Source: HIMB11 sp965657135
GTDB lineage: Bacteria; Pseudomonadota; Alphaproteobacteria; Rhodobacterales; Rhodobacteraceae
Reading direction: 5' to 3'
Assembly (NCBI GenBank): GCA_965657135.1
Contig: CBFHNF010000024.1
Coordinates: 1 to 26,041, forward strand
Length of the DNA stretch: 26,041 nt
The position numbers were made by a program, and so were the translations under genes. Numbering within the stretch: position 1 is the first letter of the stretch; every line of letters begins with the position of its first letter. Under the pieces are notes generated by a model. That model did no database searches. It saw nothing but the letters and a program-made list of their open reading frames with translations, and was not told the DNA's origin. Positions 25,062 to 26,041 of the stretch are shown here, in pieces.

Positions 25062-25089
25062 AAACGGGTGCCCACGCGCCCGTTTTTTT
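25062..25089 (+). terminator. Intrinsic terminator of the small secreted peptide gene
   Basis: A 10-base stem with one G-U pair, AAACGGGTGC (25062-25071) and GCGCCCGTTT (25076-25085), with loop CCAC, followed by seven T residues at 25083-25089. It begins 24 bases after the stop at 25037. This is a textbook rho-independent terminator. Confidence 0.9.
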
Positions 25090-25364
25090 ATTCACGTTTG
25101 TGAATCGCGAAGCGTGTTACATCCGCGGGAATATCCTTGGAACGCATGGTGGATTACAGGACGAAAACAATAAAATGCCGATAGAACCCATGAAAACGAT
25201 GAAGCCTGCCCTAAAATTCTAATGAAAAATAGAAAGGTCTATATTCTTCTTTAAAATATAAAGTAGGTCGTGCCAAATAGAGCCAGTAAGCGTATTACAC
25301 CGAGTGCGTAAGGCGAATGAACAAAATGGGTTCTAATAAAATTGACTAAGTTAGACACAAAAAC
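25090..25364. other. AT-rich intergenic region, no gene seen
   Basis: About 275 bases between the terminator and the start of the DUF218 gene. A TTGACT at 25343 could be a -35, but no -10 fits before the ATG at 25365. Frames crossing it run through the terminator and the peptide gene and lack a ribosome site, so nothing coding is called. Confidence 0.5.
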
Positions 25365-26041
25365 ATGATTTATTTGAATAAGCTCCTTCCAATATTCATA
25401 AGCCCAATCGGTTTAATTTCCGCGCTGATATTGATCGGTCTTATGACACGTAGAAATGGCTTTGCTTGGACTGGGATAATTTTGTTTTGGCTCGCGTCTC
25501 TTCCGATCATCTCCAACTCGCTAATCAAAAGTCTAGAAAGTGATTACGAAATTCAAAATATCGATCAGATTGCCTCTCATGACGCTGTCGTTGTCCTAAG
25601 TGGAATGATTAGGACGATCCAAACCGAAAAAGAAATCAAATACGAGTTTCGTGAGGGAGTGGACAGAATATTAGCTGGGATAGCGCTACTTAAGAACCAA
25701 AAAGCCAATAAATTGATTTTAACCAGAGGTTTACTACCTTGGGGCACCGGTTCGCCAGAAGGTGAAGTGTTATCTGACTTTGCCCAGGAAAATGGCGTCC
25801 GAAAAGACGAAATTCTACTCACAAGTCAGGTACAGAATACAAATGATGAGGCGAAAGAAATTGCAAAATTGGTCAAGCCAGAAGATCGCATCGTATTAGT
25901 AACGTCGGCTTTTCACATGCCACGCGCGTTGATGGTTTTTCAAAATCAAAATATCTTAGTAACGCCATTTGCCGTAGACTTTCGTCACGTATCTAAAAAG
26001 ATCGACCTATTGGATTTTTTCCCTCAAGCATTTGCGTTCGA
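25365..26041 (+). CDS. DUF218/ElyC-YdcF-like membrane protein, C-terminus cut by window edge
   Basis: The first 225 residues are visible. Two membrane segments lie at about residues 7-25 and 33-50, followed by a DUF218 domain: DAVVVLSGM, a Glu-rich helix with NDEAKEIAKLV, KLILTRG and the conserved VTSAFHMPRALMVF near residue 190. This is the layout of ElyC/SanA/YdcF proteins, whose members act in envelope carbon or wall metabolism in bacteria. Most of the domain is present, with the last 20-40 residues probably missing. The ATG at 25365 has no good ribosome site; a later ATG inside the first membrane region is unlikely. Codon use looks more AT-rich than the genes to the left, which might mean transfer, judged by eye only. 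Confidence 0.82.
   Translation, partial: MIYLNKLLPIFISPIGLISALILIGLMTRRNGFAWTGIILFWLASLPIISNSLIKSLESDYEIQNIDQIASHDAVVVLSGMIRTIQTEKEIKYEFREGVDRILAGIALLKNQKANKLILTRGLLPWGTGSPEGEVLSDFAQENGVRKDEILLTSQVQNTNDEAKEIAKLVKPEDRIVLVTSAFHMPRALMVFQNQNILVTPFAVDFRHVSKKIDLLDFFPQAFAF

Noticed and set aside
24995..25222. 75-codon plus-strand frame after the small peptide
   Set aside because: It begins inside the peptide gene in another frame and runs through a strong terminator, with no ribosome site.
25577..25822. 81-codon minus-strand frame inside the DUF218 gene
   Set aside because: Antisense to a gene with recognisable DUF218 motifs and two membrane segments; no ribosome site or domain.
1..26041. CRISPR arrays, tRNA or rRNA genes, insertion sequences and phage or defence genes
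   Set aside because: No regularly spaced repeats, cloverleaf-like sequence, transposase, integrase or toxin-antitoxin pair was seen on either strand.

Overview
The window looks like chromosomal DNA of a marine alphaproteobacterium of the Rhodobacteraceae (Roseobacter group). The reasons are the phoH-ybeY-corC-lnt block close to miaB, an Irr-type Fur regulator divergent from fabA-fabB-fabI, roseobacter-like PcaD and PcaB, and a moderate GC content judged by eye. No genus can be named from sequence alone. I see no rRNA, tRNA, CRISPR array, transposase or integrase.

Layout. (1) 1-3414, minus strand: phoH-ybeY-corC-lnt, tightly packed, covering ribosome and RNA maturation plus lipoprotein N-acylation; lnt runs off the left edge. 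(2) 3508-4374, minus: a conserved-looking protein of uncertain function. (3) 4488-5813, plus: miaB. (4) 6037-6955, plus: a periplasmic OmpA-domain protein and a small lipoprotein that share an almost identical 33-residue Cys/Trp/Asp module. (5) 7012-9705, minus: fabA-fabB-fabI for unsaturated fatty acid synthesis. (6) 9857-11276, plus: irr and a quinone-oxidoreductase-like gene. (7) 11400-17930, plus: seven tightly spaced or overlapping genes, namely 2-haloacid dehalogenase, alpha/beta hydrolase, PLP-dependent threonine/serine dehydratase, pcaD, a second hydrolase, pcaB and a Tet-type MFS transporter. (8) 18019-20732, plus: a zinc alcohol dehydrogenase, an enolase-superfamily enzyme and an ArsR regulator with the cysteine spacing of sulfide sensors. 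(9) 20800-24535, minus: a long acyl-CoA synthetase and an ABC exporter half-transporter. (10) 24536-26041: an AT-richer, sparsely coding end with a 52-residue secreted Cys peptide, a strong terminator and a truncated DUF218/ElyC-like membrane protein.

The catabolic part (7-8) is the least conventional stretch. It holds two lower beta-ketoadipate enzymes (PcaB, PcaD) but no pcaC, pcaG, pcaH or pca regulator, and instead has a complete 2-haloacid dehalogenase active site, two extra hydrolases and a dehydratase in the same apparent transcript. No defence system or other clearly novel multi-gene machine is visible. The best candidates for something undescribed are the paired 33-residue modules at 6.1-6.9 kb, the catabolic operon, the orphan thiol-switch-like ArsR protein and the secreted Cys peptide.
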